From: CAYZED01 sp964477445
Lineage (GTDB): Bacteria; Bacillota; Clostridia; Lutisporales; Lutisporaceae
DNA: 64,000 nt
Direction: 5' to 3'
Assembly (NCBI GenBank): GCA_964477445.1
Contig: CAYZED010000001.1
Coordinates: forward strand, 1-64,000
Both the position numbers and the translations under genes were made by a program. The notes beneath the pieces are model-generated. The model was not told the DNA's origin and ran no database searches. It saw nothing but the letters and a program-made list of their open reading frames with translations. This document shows positions 1 to 9,065 of this stretch, piece by piece; the stretch's first letter is position 1, and every line of letters starts with the position of its first letter.

Positions 1-3000
1 TAGGAACTTATTCAATTCCAAGTTCAACAATAATTCTTGGAGAAAGTGGTACTTATGCGAGTAGATATGCAGAGGATAATAATCTTATTTATAGAACTCC
101 TTCTGCTTTGATAGAAGATACCCCGTTGACATTTAATGGCAATGCAGGATCCCCTGTTTTTCTTAAATATTTATATTATGATACAAAACCATTTAGTATA
201 CAATGGTACAAGAATAGTGTTAAATCAAAAGTTGGAGCTAGCGCGCTGATTGGTCAAAATTCATATGTTTGTGATGTTGACACAGATTTTGAAGGAACAT
301 TTTATTTCTATGCTGAAGTAATTGACGAAAATATGAACGTAATTGCCACATCGGATTATTCCACAGTAGTAACAAAGAGACCACCTGTTTATAGCATTAC
401 TTATAATACTAATAACGGTGAACTTCCTGCAGATGCAGCAACAGAATATACCATGGGTATAAGGTGCTCACTACCAACGCCAATAAAAGCAGGTTTTGAT
501 TTTCTTGGTTGGTCATCAAAGGAAGACCTTTCAGGTCCTACATTCCCGTTAATCCAAAACAATGCCACTGGAAACAAAACATTTTATGCAGTGTGGCGAA
601 AAAGCAATACTATAACCTACGTCGCCAATGGAGGTACACTTTCTAAAAGTACCGCCTTCACTTATTGGCCAGAGTACAATTGCGATTTAAGGGCGCCATC
701 CAGAGTAGGATATGTTTTTGCTGGGTGGTATGAAACACCCGACTTTTCTGGAGCATCTTATGTTAAGGATAGAGGCACAGGTTATAAAACGAATATTACA
801 AAATGGTCACTTGCCTATCATGTGACATATATACTTGACGGCGGGACAGTGCCAGATAATTCTATAAAGCAATATACTGCAGGGACTGCAGTTACTTTGC
901 CAGTACCAATCAAAACGGGTTATACTTTTTTTGGTTGGTGTTTAAAACCAGATTTTTCCGATACTCCAGTAACCTCAATCAGTGCTACCGATACAGGAAA
1001 CAAAACCTATTATGCAAACTGGGGTACGGTTTATAAAATAACATTTACTCTGAATGGGGGTCGCTTTCCTAGTAAAGTGAAGTATTCTTATAACGAAGGT
1101 AGTAAAGTCTCGCTTCCTATTCCAGAAAAAAGCGATTTCGCTTTTTCGGGTTGGTATACAACGTCGGACTTTACTGGAACGCGTGTTTATTCTACTTCTA
1201 CTAGCGACAGAGGTGATAAGATTTATTATGCCAAATGGACAACCAGGTATGCTATTAATTACACACTTAACGGGGGTAGTTTTTCATTAGACCCACAATA
1301 TGCATATACCGAAGGTATAGGCTACACATTGCTAATCCCAAAACAAATCGGGTTTGATTTTTCGGGGTGGTATACTACGTCCGACTTTACAGGAACTGCG
1401 GTTACTGCAGTTCAAGCAACCGATACAGGAGTTAAGAATTTTTATGCTAAATGGACAAAACAAACTCCATTTACTATTACTTACAATGTAAACGGCGGAA
1501 CAATGCCAGACAATATAATTACAGAGTATTACAAAGGTACGTCTGTTACACTACCAGTTCCAACTAGAGGAGGTTATACCTTTGATGGGTGGCATACGCG
1601 ACAGGACTTTAGCGATGCAACAGTTACCCAAATCTATTCAATTGAAAAAAGCAACAAAACTTATTATGCAAAGTGGATATTTGTATTCGTGGGAAACACC
1701 TATCAAATAACCTACGATTTAAAGGACGGGGTTTTGACCGAAGGAACACAAAAAGAATATTATGAAGGAATAGCATTTATACTTCCGATACCGCGATGGT
1801 CAAATAGAGTTTTTAAAGGTTGGTATACTACTTCTAATTATTCAGGCACACCAATTACCGAAATTGCAGCGGGAGAAAAAGGGGACAAAAAGTTCTATGC
1901 AAGATGGGGAGAGGCGCGATACGCTATAGTATATAATCTTTATGGTGGGACTTTGCCAACAGATGTACAACGAACATATGAACGCGGAGTGGAATATACA
2001 CTGCCAATTCCAACAAAAGGTGGCTCTACTTTTACTGGCTGGACAGATTTATCAAATAAACCAATTACAAAAATCACTATTTCTAATAGCGGAGATGTTG
2101 CAGTTTTAGCAAATTGGAAAGAGAATACAAAATATGGAATAAGCTACAAATCAAACGGCGGAGCGTATTCAAATGCAAAACCTTCCTATTTACAAGGTGA
2201 AACTTTTGCGCTTGTGATTCCAACTAAAAAAGATAGCATATTTGACGGTTGGTACACATCAGAAACCTTTACAGGTACTGCAGTAACTGGAATTGTCGCC
2301 ACGGATACGGGTACTAAAACATTTTATGCAAAATGGATAACAGTTATTGTATCATATAATATCGTTTACACAGTAAATGACGGAATACTCCCTACTGATG
2401 CAAAAAATTCATATGATTCAGGGTCAACCTATACACTGCTAATTCCTACCAAAACAGGCTATATCTTTGGAGGTTGGTACACTACGTCAACCTTCACAGG
2501 TGCTGCAATAACTGGGATTACAGCATCAGATACAGGAAATAAAACATTCTATGCAAAATGGACAGCAATTCCTAAATATAAAGCAAATTTCAATGATGGT
2601 GCAACAGTTCTTAAAACTGATATATTAGAAAAGGGAGGAAAAGTGGTCACTTACACCCCTGAAAAAGATGGTTGCGTTTTTATAGGATGGTATAGCGATA
2701 GTGCATTGAAAACTGTCTTTAATTTTGAAACTCCTGTTAATACTGACGTAAATATTTATGCTTGGTTTGAGAAAAATCTAACCGCTCCACTTGGTATTAG
2801 CGCTAAAAAAGTAAAAAAGGGTCAAATAAAAATTAACTGGACTAAAGTTGTCGGTTTAACCTATGAGGTGGAATACAGTAAAAACCCAACTACAGGTTTT
2901 ACAAAGATAACGACTACATCAACATCTAATATTTATACAAAAACAGGGCTGAAAGCTGGCACCACTTATTATTTCAGAGTGCGAGCATATAAGAGTATTA

Positions 3001-3053
3001 ATGGCAATAACATATACAGTCCATATTCTTCGGTGAAATCTGCAAAGGCGTAG
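1..3053 (+). CDS. Surface protein with InlB/Flg_new repeats and a C-terminal fibronectin type III domain (5' end outside window)
   Basis: The reading frame is open from base 3 to the TAA-type end at 3053, with no start in a good context, so the true start lies left of the window. About ten repeats of roughly 70 residues follow each other from about 394 to 2570, plus one divergent copy. Each has the pattern x-I-x-Y-x-x-NGG, a central P-x-P, a GW(Y/H) turn, and a closing FYAKW. This is the Listeria-Bacteroides (InlB B-repeat, Flg_new) family, found in secreted or cell-wall proteins with adhesion or scaffold roles. The last 90 residues look like a fibronectin type III domain (LKAGTTYYFRVRAY). 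No LPXTG motif or membrane tail follows, so any anchor must be N-terminal. The ligand is unknown. Confidence 0.85.
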   Translation, partial: GTYSIPSSTIILGESGTYASRYAEDNNLIYRTPSALIEDTPLTFNGNAGSPVFLKYLYYDTKPFSIQWYKNSVKSKVGASALIGQNSYVCDVDTDFEGTFYFYAEVIDENMNVIATSDYSTVVTKRPPVYSITYNTNNGELPADAATEYTMGIRCSLPTPIKAGFDFLGWSSKEDLSGPTFPLIQNNATGNKTFYAVWRKSNTITYVANGGTLSKSTAFTYWPEYNCDLRAPSRVGYVFAGWYETPDFSGASYVKDRGTGYKTNITKWSLAYHVTYILDGGTVPDNSIKQYTAGTAVTLPVPIKTGYTFFGWCLKPDFSDTPVTSISATDTGNKTYYANWGTVYKITFTLNGGRFPSKVKYSYNEGSKVSLPIPEKSDFAFSGWYTTSDFTGTRVYSTSTSDRGDKIYYAKWTTRYAINYTLNGGSFSLDPQYAYTEGIGYTLLIPKQIGFDFSGWYTTSDFTGTAVTAVQATDTGVKNFYAKWTKQTPFTITYNVNGGTMPDNIITEYYKGTSVTLPVPTRGGYTFDGWHTRQDFSDATVTQIYSIEKSNKTYYAKWIFVFVGNTYQITYDLKDGVLTEGTQKEYYEGIAFILPIPRWSNRVFKGWYTTSNYSGTPITEIAAGEKGDKKFYARWGEARYAIVYNLYGGTLPTDVQRTYERGVEYTLPIPTKGGSTFTGWTDLSNKPITKITISNSGDVAVLANWKENTKYGISYKSNGGAYSNAKPSYLQGETFALVIPTKKDSIFDGWYTSETFTGTAVTGIVATDTGTKTFYAKWITVIVSYNIVYTVNDGILPTDAKNSYDSGSTYTLLIPTKTGYIFGGWYTTSTFTGAAITGITASDTGNKTFYAKWTAIPKYKANFNDGATVLKTDILEKGGKVVTYTPEKDGCVFIGWYSDSALKTVFNFETPVNTDVNIYAWFEKNLTAPLGISAKKVKKGQIKINWTKVVGLTYEVEYSKNPTTGFTKITTTSTSNIYTKTGLKAGTTYYFRVRAYKSINGNNIYSPYSSVKSAKA

Positions 3054-3145
3054 GAATTGTTCTGCAAAGTCTTGAATAATGAAGTGATAAAGTCTTTAAT
3101 ATTAGTCATAATCATAATTACATTCATAAAGGAAGAGTACATATT

Positions 3146-3970
3146 TTGAAACTATCAAAACGACTGAATTCAATAGCCCAAAGCATTAATGGCATAAATA
3201 CTTTTGCTGATATTGGTACAGATCATGCGGCTCTTCCCATCTGGCTTATTAGAACTGGAAGAATTAAAAAAGCAATTGCTGGGGACATTAACAAGGGACC
3301 CTTTGAAATCGCTATTAAGAATGTAGGAATGGCAAGACTTAATGAAAAAATTGAAGTCAGACTAGGTAGCGGGTTGAAAGTATTAGAACCTGGCGAAGCT
3401 GAGTTAATAGTTATAGCCGGTATGGGAGCAGGATTGATAGCTGAAATCATTGAAGATTCTTTTGATGTGGCAAATTACAGCGGTACAAAATTAATCCTGC
3501 AACCGAATACTGAACCTGGCTTTTTAAGAGAAAAATTACTAAGTAATGGTTTTGATATTACTGCTGAAGACTTAGTTTTAGATCAAGGGAAATATTATGA
3601 AATAATTTGGGCTGAAACTAGTATTGATCATAATAATGATAGTGAAAATGATAGCGAAAATGATAGCGAAAATGATAGCGAAAATGATAGCGAAAATGAT
3701 AGCGAAAATGATAGCGAAAAAAAGAAGAGAAAAACTTATCCAGGAGACTATGATGGTCTAATTGGTGGTTTTTTGATAAAAAACAAGCATCCTCTAGCGA
3801 TTTCGTATCTTGAAAAGAAGTCAAAAGAAATTGAAGATGTTTTAATTCACTTGGAATTGGAAATAGAAAAGTTATATGATATAGATAGAAAAGTAATTAT
3901 TCTTGAAAGAAAGAAGAATTTAATAAGCCGAAAAAATTTGATTTCAAAATTAATTAAGGAGTTGATTTAA
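3146..3970 (+). CDS. trmK: tRNA (adenine(22)-N1)-methyltransferase TrmK
   Basis: TrmK methylates N1 of A22 in tRNA with S-adenosylmethionine in the cytoplasm. Seen: a class I methyltransferase start with motif I ADIGTDHAALPIW near residues 21-33, GDINKGPF after the second strand, a VIAGMGAG segment, and LILQPNTEP in the catalytic-motif position. The start is TTG at 3146 with a GGAAG upstream. It overlaps nif3 by one base, and trmK-nif3 is a common pair in Firmicutes. At 274 residues it is longer than usual because of seven NDSE repeats in the C-terminal half, coded by a 12-bp tandem repeat at 3635-3718. The insertion keeps the frame, so the enzyme is probably functional. Confidence 0.9.
   Translation: MKLSKRLNSIAQSINGINTFADIGTDHAALPIWLIRTGRIKKAIAGDINKGPFEIAIKNVGMARLNEKIEVRLGSGLKVLEPGEAELIVIAGMGAGLIAEIIEDSFDVANYSGTKLILQPNTEPGFLREKLLSNGFDITAEDLVLDQGKYYEIIWAETSIDHNNDSENDSENDSENDSENDSENDSENDSEKKKRKTYPGDYDGLIGGFLIKNKHPLAISYLEKKSKEIEDVLIHLELEIEKLYDIDRKVIILERKKNLISRKNLISKLIKELI
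3635..3718 (+). repeat. 12-bp tandem repeat inside trmK (7 units)
   Basis: Seven copies of AATGATAGCGAA, the first with one change, code for (NDSE)7, an acidic hydrophilic linker. Unit length is a multiple of three, so copy-number change would leave the frame intact. Confidence 0.95.
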
Positions 3971-4377
3971 TGTCAGTTCTTAAAGTTGCGAATGTTTGTC
4001 AGCTTATGGAGGAAATCGCACCTCGATTTTTAGCAGAAGAAGGCGATAATGTCGGTTTGCTTATTGGTGAAGGTTCAAGGAGAGTTGAGCGAATAATGAT
4101 ATGTCTCGACTTAACGGAGTGGACTGTGGATGAAGCAATAGAAAAGAGAATTGACATGGTAATATGTCATCATCCAATGATTTTTAAAGGGATTAAGAGA
4201 ATAACAAGCGATGATGCTACTGGGCGTAAGATATTGAAACTAATTAAGCATAATATTTCTGTTTATACTGCCCATACTAATCTTGATTCTGTGTCAGGTG
4301 GAATAAATGATTTAATTATGGAAAGGTTAGGGATTAGAAACTCTGAAATTTTAGTTCCTTCTAGTTTTTGTACCTAG
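3970..4377 (+). CDS. Nif3-like dinuclear metal protein (YqfO family), N-terminal part; gene is broken
   Basis: Nif3/YqfO proteins form ring hexamers with a two-metal site; their cellular job is still debated. This fragment holds the first metal-binding half: DNVGLLIG, VICHHPMIF (two His ligands) and YTAHTNLD. It stops at TAG 4375-4377 after LVPSSFCT. The rest of the protein continues at once in the next frame, where bases from 4361 read LVFVPSEYLEKV, the expected continuation. Relative to family members a short linker before that segment also seems to be missing. The break is therefore a small indel near 4360, either a real mutation or a sequence error. It follows trmK with a one-base overlap. 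Confidence 0.8.
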   Translation: MSVLKVANVCQLMEEIAPRFLAEEGDNVGLLIGEGSRRVERIMICLDLTEWTVDEAIEKRIDMVICHHPMIFKGIKRITSDDATGRKILKLIKHNISVYTAHTNLDSVSGGINDLIMERLGIRNSEILVPSSFCT

Positions 4378-4384
4378 TGAGTAT

Positions 4385-5068
4385 TTGGAAAAAGTTAGCG
4401 AAGCTATATTTGAAGCAGGTGCAGGCGAAGTTGGAGATTATTCTAATTGCTCTTTTTCTTCTGATGGAGTTGGCACATTTATACCTGGTGAAAATTCTAA
4501 TCCTTTTATAGGGAACAAAGGTGTTATTGAGCTAGTTGATGAAAAAAGATTCGAAGTTATTGTTAAAAAACAAAACCTTAATAGAGTGATAAAAAGCATG
4601 CTGAAGGCGCATCCGTATGAGGAAGTAGCTTATGATGTTTTTAGATTAGAAAACAAAATATCCGCGCAGGGTCTGGGTAGAATTGGAAAACTCAGCTCTT
4701 CTACTACACTGATGTTTTTTGCTGAAAGCGTCAAGCATTCACTTGAATTAGATCACTTAAAAGTTATTGGTGATAATACTAAAGAAGTGAAAACAGTTGC
4801 CGTATTAGGTGGGTCAGGTGCGAATTACTGGCAAAAAGCAAAAGCAAAAGGAGCGGATGTATTAATTACGGGAGATGTTGGACATCATTCTATGATTGAT
4901 GCTATCGAAGGTGGAATGTGTATCATAGATGCGGGACATTTTGGTTCGGAAAAAATTATGATCACAGATTTAAGTGAAAGGTTAAGTAATCTAGTCATTG
5001 AAAAAGGATATTCCGAAATAGATATACAGATTTCAAAATCAAACACAGAATGCTTTGTAGTTCTTTAA
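4385..5068 (+). CDS. Nif3-like dinuclear metal protein, C-terminal part (shifted frame)
   Basis: This frame carries the rest of the Nif3 family protein: the FEAGAGEVGDYSNCSF segment of the inserted middle domain, then the second metal-binding half with ITGDVGHHSMIDA and DAGHFGSEK, whose His and Glu are expected ligands. The coding frame is open back to about 4361, ahead of the TTG at 4385. There is no ribosome binding site for an independent start, so this half is probably not made on its own unless the ribosome shifts frame. Both halves are well conserved, which argues for a recent lesion or an assembly error. Confidence 0.75.
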   Translation: MEKVSEAIFEAGAGEVGDYSNCSFSSDGVGTFIPGENSNPFIGNKGVIELVDEKRFEVIVKKQNLNRVIKSMLKAHPYEEVAYDVFRLENKISAQGLGRIGKLSSSTTLMFFAESVKHSLELDHLKVIGDNTKEVKTVAVLGGSGANYWQKAKAKGADVLITGDVGHHSMIDAIEGGMCIIDAGHFGSEKIMITDLSERLSNLVIEKGYSEIDIQISKSNTECFVVL

Positions 5069-5144
5069 ATCATTAGATTTCAAATATAGTTACAAATTAA
5101 AAATAAGAATATTTCACAGAATGTTTCGCACTTCTATAAATATA

Positions 5145-5173
5145 TTCACTATAATGTATATCTATGGTATAAT
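5145..5173 (+). promoter_or_regulatory. Putative sigma-A promoter of the zinc-ribbon gene
   Basis: TTCACT, 17 bases, TATAAT. The -10 box is perfect and the -35 matches four of six. It sits 54 bases upstream of the GTG start at 5227. A second TATAAT-like box overlaps the spacer at 5150-5155. Confidence 0.55.
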
Positions 5174-5226
5174 GTGATTCGAAATGTCCTGAACCATAAT
5201 AAATACTTGAAAGGGGGACGATAAGA

Positions 5227-5931
5227 GTGTTGAAGGAAATGAATATTATAAGAGCACTAGAAATCCAAGAAGATGAATTGAAAAAAACAATTGAAGAGAT
5301 AAAGGGCGATGCTGAACTTAAGAGACTTAAACAGGAGTTTAGTCATTTAAGAGATGCGGTTGAGAAAATTGAGGGTCAACTTTCAGAACAAAAATCCAGA
5401 GTAGAAGATTGTCTTAAACAAAAAGGTAAAATCGAAAAAGAGATAATAGAATCTGACAATAAAGATGGTAAAGTGTGGGAATCGATTAAAAATACTTCAG
5501 ATCTTGAGCGTCTTAAACTTCATGTTCAGAAATTAAAGGAGATGTTACCTCAAATTGATGACAAAAAATTAGCAATTGAGCGAAACATAGAAAAACTAAA
5601 TCATGAAGAGGCTGACTTTAAAAAGAAACTCTCATTTATAAAGCATAAATTTGAAAAGCATAAAGAAGAGTTAAAGATCAAGATTAATACAAAGGAACAG
5701 GAATTAGATGCTACTAGAGGGAATCTTGACGCTATAATGAGTAACATTAGTATTGATGATTTAGAAGCATACGAAGGATTAAGAGTAAAGTATAATAATC
5801 CGATAGTAAAGATTATTGATAATAAATGCGAAGGCTGTGGACAAGAGCTTTCTACAGAACAGCTTGCGGCTGTTGGCATAAATGAAGCCGATTCAAAATG
5901 CACAGCTTGTGGAAGATTTTTGATAGTATAG
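5227..5931 (+). CDS. Coiled-coil protein with C-terminal C4 zinc ribbon
   Basis: Residues 1 to about 185 are charged heptad-like helix typical of a long coiled-coil hairpin. The last 34 residues form a zinc ribbon with Cys201, Cys204, Cys225 and Cys228 (CEGC...CTAC), matching the C4-type zinc-ribbon family often annotated as a nucleic-acid-binding protein. Family members lie next to nif3 in many bacteria, and some have been linked to ribosome or translation quality control, but the role here is inference. GTG start at 5227 follows an AAGGGGG ribosome binding site. The RNase P RNA gene follows 35 bases later. Confidence 0.8.
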   Translation: MLKEMNIIRALEIQEDELKKTIEEIKGDAELKRLKQEFSHLRDAVEKIEGQLSEQKSRVEDCLKQKGKIEKEIIESDNKDGKVWESIKNTSDLERLKLHVQKLKEMLPQIDDKKLAIERNIEKLNHEEADFKKKLSFIKHKFEKHKEELKIKINTKEQELDATRGNLDAIMSNISIDDLEAYEGLRVKYNNPIVKIIDNKCEGCGQELSTEQLAAVGINEADSKCTACGRFLIV

Positions 5932-5965
5932 GAAACTATACTTTATTCTAAATTAATATTTAAAT

Positions 5966-6313
5966 GCATGCGAGTCAGACGATCGCAGGTGTGAAAACAC
6001 GTGAGGAAAGTCCGGGCTCCATAGGGCAGGGTGCCAGGTAATGCCTGGGGGAGGAAACTCCTAGGAAAGTGCAACAGAGATATACCGCTTCCGCAAGGGA
6101 GTAAGGGTGGAAAGGCGAGGTAAGAGCTCACCGGCTGCTGGGTAACCAGTTAGTCCTGCAAACCCCACTCGGTGCAAGACCAAATAGAGAGGCAGTCCTT
6201 CGGGACAGGAATTGCCCGTTCCGCCTCCGGGTTAGGTCGCTTGAGCTTGATGGTGACGTCAAGCCTAGATAGATGATCGTTTAATACAGAACCCGGCTTA
6301 TAGACTCGCTTGC
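5966..6313 (+). ncRNA. rnpB: RNase P RNA, bacterial type A
   Basis: This is the catalytic RNA of ribonuclease P, which trims the 5' leader of tRNA precursors. The conserved core is clear: GAGGAAAGTCCGGGCTCC in the 5' part, AGGGTGGAAAGGCGAGG in the middle, GAGCTC and the terminal ACAGAACCCGGCTTATAG. Bases 5966-5976 pair with 6303-6313 as helix P1 with one mismatch, which fixes the ends. Short open frames on the opposite strand are chance. Confidence 0.95.
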
Positions 6314-6350
6314 TTAAATAATAAAAAAACTTTAGACCGTATGACATGAA

Positions 6351-6408
6351 ATGCTCCCTTTATAGTAAACAGCGGAATTAAAAATAGCTGTCATCTTGAA
6401 GGGAGCAT
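6351..6408. terminator. Inverted repeat between the convergent rnpB and GH114-like genes
   Basis: ATGCTCCCTT (6351-6360) pairs perfectly with AAGGGAGCAT (6399-6408). An inner stem ACAGC/GCTGT (6369-6373/6387-6391) extends it. It lies where the two genes converge and is followed by ATAATTTTG on the plus strand, so a two-way terminator is likely. The T tract is weak. Confidence 0.5.
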
Positions 6409-6492
6409 ATAATTTTGTTTGTGTTTACTTAATCGTTAGATATGTGTTTCTTTCATCATTAGTAATGTGTTTCGATAAAACGTCTTTTTTAG

Positions 6493-8139
6493 TTAATTGA
6501 CATAAATTGTTTTAAAAAAAGTATTTTTTTCTTCGTTACCCACCGAGTCCGAGGCTCTTATTATTAGGTAATAAGTATTTCCAGTTATTAATGATGGAAT
6601 AACAGCTTGGTAGGGGAACGTATTAATTGAAGCACCATTAGAATAATTGTTTCCTATGCCTGGAGTCAGCACGATTTTTTTAGATTCTTTTAAATTAGGG
6701 TCATTCTCAAAATCAAATGGGGTTTCACTTAAATAAAGGGAGTAATGAACAGGATTATAATCTAGAGCGACATCCCAAGAAACGGTTATTTCATTAGGAT
6801 TCGTTTGTTCAACAAACGATATACCTATTCTTGGAGTGGGTTCGCCCGCTGGCCAAACATTTCCATTATCATTCCATGTGCTATACCAGTGAGGTGGGGT
6901 CGTATCTTTTATTGTCGTGTTATTTTTAACAAAACTATTTAGGTTTGTTACGCCAGCATTGGTAATGTAATGTCTAAATCCAGCAAAATCTTGAGTTTCA
7001 TAAATGTCTTTTAAAAGTATATTTTTACCAATTATACTTTTTCTAACTAAAGTTTTTTTGCTGATACTTTTTGAAGGACCTTCCGCATAACCCAATGAAA
7101 TCACAGAAAAGCCGTCAGGCCTGCCAGCTTCAGCCATGATTTTTGGCATATAATTATACTTATTATCTGGGAAAAAAGTAGGACTATATGTTTCGCTTGA
7201 GTTAGAATTCAATCGATAACTCTCAAACATAAGATAGTTTATATATGGTCTTGTAGTAAATTTATACTGTTGTAATGAAGGATGGAAAAAGAATAGACCT
7301 CTATTCTGAACGATAATTTTTGTTGGATATTTTTGACTAACATTTTCAATGAATTTTGAGAAACCTGGAGCTGTCCATTCGAATTCACTTTGATTTCCAC
7401 TATTTGAATCTGTATAAAAATTTGGAGCACATGTATCAATGGTATCTAAAAAGACTCCATCACAACCCAAGCCTCGACCATAATTTGTTGTAAGAATTTC
7501 AGCAAGCCCAGGTAACTTATCCTTCCCGTCAAATTTCATTTTATCAATGGTATTAAACCAAGTTGGGTCACCGGCATTCACAAAGCATCCATGAAAATAG
7601 CTGTTTCTGTCAGGATGTCCGTCAAGATTATTGTCATCAAGATAGAAAGATGCAAATCCACTACCGCTTGGAGAAGGATTACCTAGTATGTTTATTCCAT
7701 CTAAAGATGTGCCACCATTTGGCTCAGGTCCACGTGGATCCACTCTAGGGCCAGTACCATTTCCCACAAATCTTGAATCTGTAAGCATTTGTTTATCAGT
7801 TAGATTGATTGTTCTCAAGTCTTCGCCCACGGAAATATAGCCGATAACTTTCACATTATCTTTAGAATCTTTAGAGTTAACCCCTTGTTGGATGGCTTTT
7901 ACTTGAGACCTGGTTACATTACCATTAAAAGGATGTATTATTACCATTTTGTACGTTTTAGCCAATGCGATCGTTTTCGAATCTAGAGCACCATAAGTAA
8001 TCATGTAGTTAAGACGATCCTTAAATTTTGAATATGTGGGCTGCGAAAAGGCTAATTGATTAGAACAAAACAACAAGGAAGTTATGAAAAACACTGAAGT
8101 AAAAAGTAAAATTAATTTTTTTGTTAGACTTTTTTTCAT
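6493..8139 (-). CDS. Secreted GH114-like (endo-alpha-1,4-polygalactosaminidase/TM1410-type) protein with C-terminal fibronectin-like domain
   Basis: Residues 1-33 form a signal peptide (KKLILLFTSVFF). The body, about 40-400, resembles the TIM-barrel glycosidase-like family around GH114: GYISVGEDL, ASFYLDDNN, a conserved GCDGVFLDTIDT strand end with acidic residues in the usual catalytic place, and IIVQNRG followed by a YLMFESY strand. GH114 members cut galactosamine-rich polysaccharide, but substrate cannot be read here. The last 110 residues look like a fibronectin type III domain (ITVSWDVALDYNPVHYSLYLS). An AGGAGG lies just before the ATG. The gene is divergent from sigI, so SigI control of it is a fair guess but untested. 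Confidence 0.7.
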   Translation of the reverse strand: MKKSLTKKLILLFTSVFFITSLLFCSNQLAFSQPTYSKFKDRLNYMITYGALDSKTIALAKTYKMVIIHPFNGNVTRSQVKAIQQGVNSKDSKDNVKVIGYISVGEDLRTINLTDKQMLTDSRFVGNGTGPRVDPRGPEPNGGTSLDGINILGNPSPSGSGFASFYLDDNNLDGHPDRNSYFHGCFVNAGDPTWFNTIDKMKFDGKDKLPGLAEILTTNYGRGLGCDGVFLDTIDTCAPNFYTDSNSGNQSEFEWTAPGFSKFIENVSQKYPTKIIVQNRGLFFFHPSLQQYKFTTRPYINYLMFESYRLNSNSSETYSPTFFPDNKYNYMPKIMAEAGRPDGFSVISLGYAEGPSKSISKKTLVRKSIIGKNILLKDIYETQDFAGFRHYITNAGVTNLNSFVKNNTTIKDTTPPHWYSTWNDNGNVWPAGEPTPRIGISFVEQTNPNEITVSWDVALDYNPVHYSLYLSETPFDFENDPNLKESKKIVLTPGIGNNYSNGASINTFPYQAVIPSLITGNTYYLIIRASDSVGNEEKNTFFKTIYVN

Positions 8140-8273
8140 TAAAAATACCTCCTAGCAATTTTTTGCTTTTATTATAGTTTATTGATAGAATTATATCAGA
8201 TTTGAAACTTTTAAGTTTTACTTTCGTCTAAAATGTTACGGAGTTGTATATTTCATTTTTTAATGATAAAAAT

Positions 8274-8300
8274 ACTCCCTAAATTTTTATGGGCTCCGTA
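8274..8300 (+). promoter_or_regulatory. Candidate SigI-type autoregulatory promoter of sigI
   Basis: ACTCCC at 8274-8279, 17 bases, then CGTA at 8297-8300, preceded by an A-rich stretch. This resembles the CCC-rich -35 and CGWA -10 boxes described for SigI-dependent promoters in Bacillus and Clostridium, which often include sigI's own. The match is short, so it is a hypothesis. It places the start of transcription close to the ribosome binding site at 8317-8322. Confidence 0.35.
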
Positions 8301-8327
8301 TTATATCACGAGAGCCAAGGAGATAGC

Positions 8328-9065
8328 ATGAAAAATAACGATTTTCATAGGGCTGAGAGCTTGGAAGATAGGATATTTCGCTCGCGAATTGACTCGACTG
8401 AGCGTAATAAAATTATTTCAGAGTTCAGACCTTTTATTATGAATATAGCTAGTCGTGAAACTGGAGGCTTTGTGGATTCTAGTTCCGACGAATCTAGTAT
8501 TGCTATGATAGCATTTAATGAAGCAATAGATAGATATCAAGATGACAGGGGTGCGGGATTTCTTAGAATAGCTGAGATAACTATTAAATCCAGAATTATA
8601 GATTATTTAAGGAAAGAATCAAGATTTTTAAAGAGACACGAATTTTCATTTGCGAATCCAGTTGATGGAGAAGAACGAATAGAGAATGAATTAGTTGATG
8701 AAAGCGTTAATATTGAAACTGAAGTTGTTGGAAAAGAAACTATTGCAGATTTTGGATCGTTTTTAGAAGATTTTGGACTAAATATTGAAGATTTACCTGA
8801 TTACACACCTAAACATAAGGACGCAAGAGTTAATTCTGTTAAAATAGCGAAAGTTATTGCTGAGACAGAGGAACTAAAGAAAAAAGTAATTGAGAATAAA
8901 AAGATACCAATTTCAATGGTCCAAAGATATATTGATGTAAGTAGAAAAGTTATTGAGACAAATAGAGCATATATCTTATCAGTTTTTATAATTTTTATCA
9001 AAGGAAACGACTCCATGAGAGCGTTTGCAGAAGATTTTTTAAGGGAGGCGAGCAATGATGAATAA
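8328..9065 (+). CDS. sigI: RNA polymerase sigma factor SigI
   Basis: SigI is an alternative sigma factor that recruits RNA polymerase to stress or cell-surface polysaccharide genes and is held by the membrane protein RsgI. Seen: a region 2-like segment (EFRPFIMNIAS, then ...FNEAIDRYQDDRGAGFLRIAEITIKSR split over residues 25-85) and DYLRKESRF leading into the DNA-melting part. The C-terminal third has the long helical region typical of SigI. An earlier in-frame ATG at 8289 lacks a ribosome binding site, while AAGGAG at 8317-8322 sits five bases before the ATG at 8328, so I chose 8328. The end overlaps rsgI by 11 bases, implying coupled translation. Confidence 0.88.
   Translation: MKNNDFHRAESLEDRIFRSRIDSTERNKIISEFRPFIMNIASRETGGFVDSSSDESSIAMIAFNEAIDRYQDDRGAGFLRIAEITIKSRIIDYLRKESRFLKRHEFSFANPVDGEERIENELVDESVNIETEVVGKETIADFGSFLEDFGLNIEDLPDYTPKHKDARVNSVKIAKVIAETEELKKKVIENKKIPISMVQRYIDVSRKVIETNRAYILSVFIIFIKGNDSMRAFAEDFLREASNDE

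Noticed and set aside
3618..3824. Minus-strand ORF with HFRY repeats
   Set aside because: It is the complement of the 12-bp repeat in trmK and has no ribosome binding site.
5943..6347. Two minus-strand ORFs over the RNase P RNA
   Set aside because: The plus strand is an unmistakable rnpB; the ORFs are chance.
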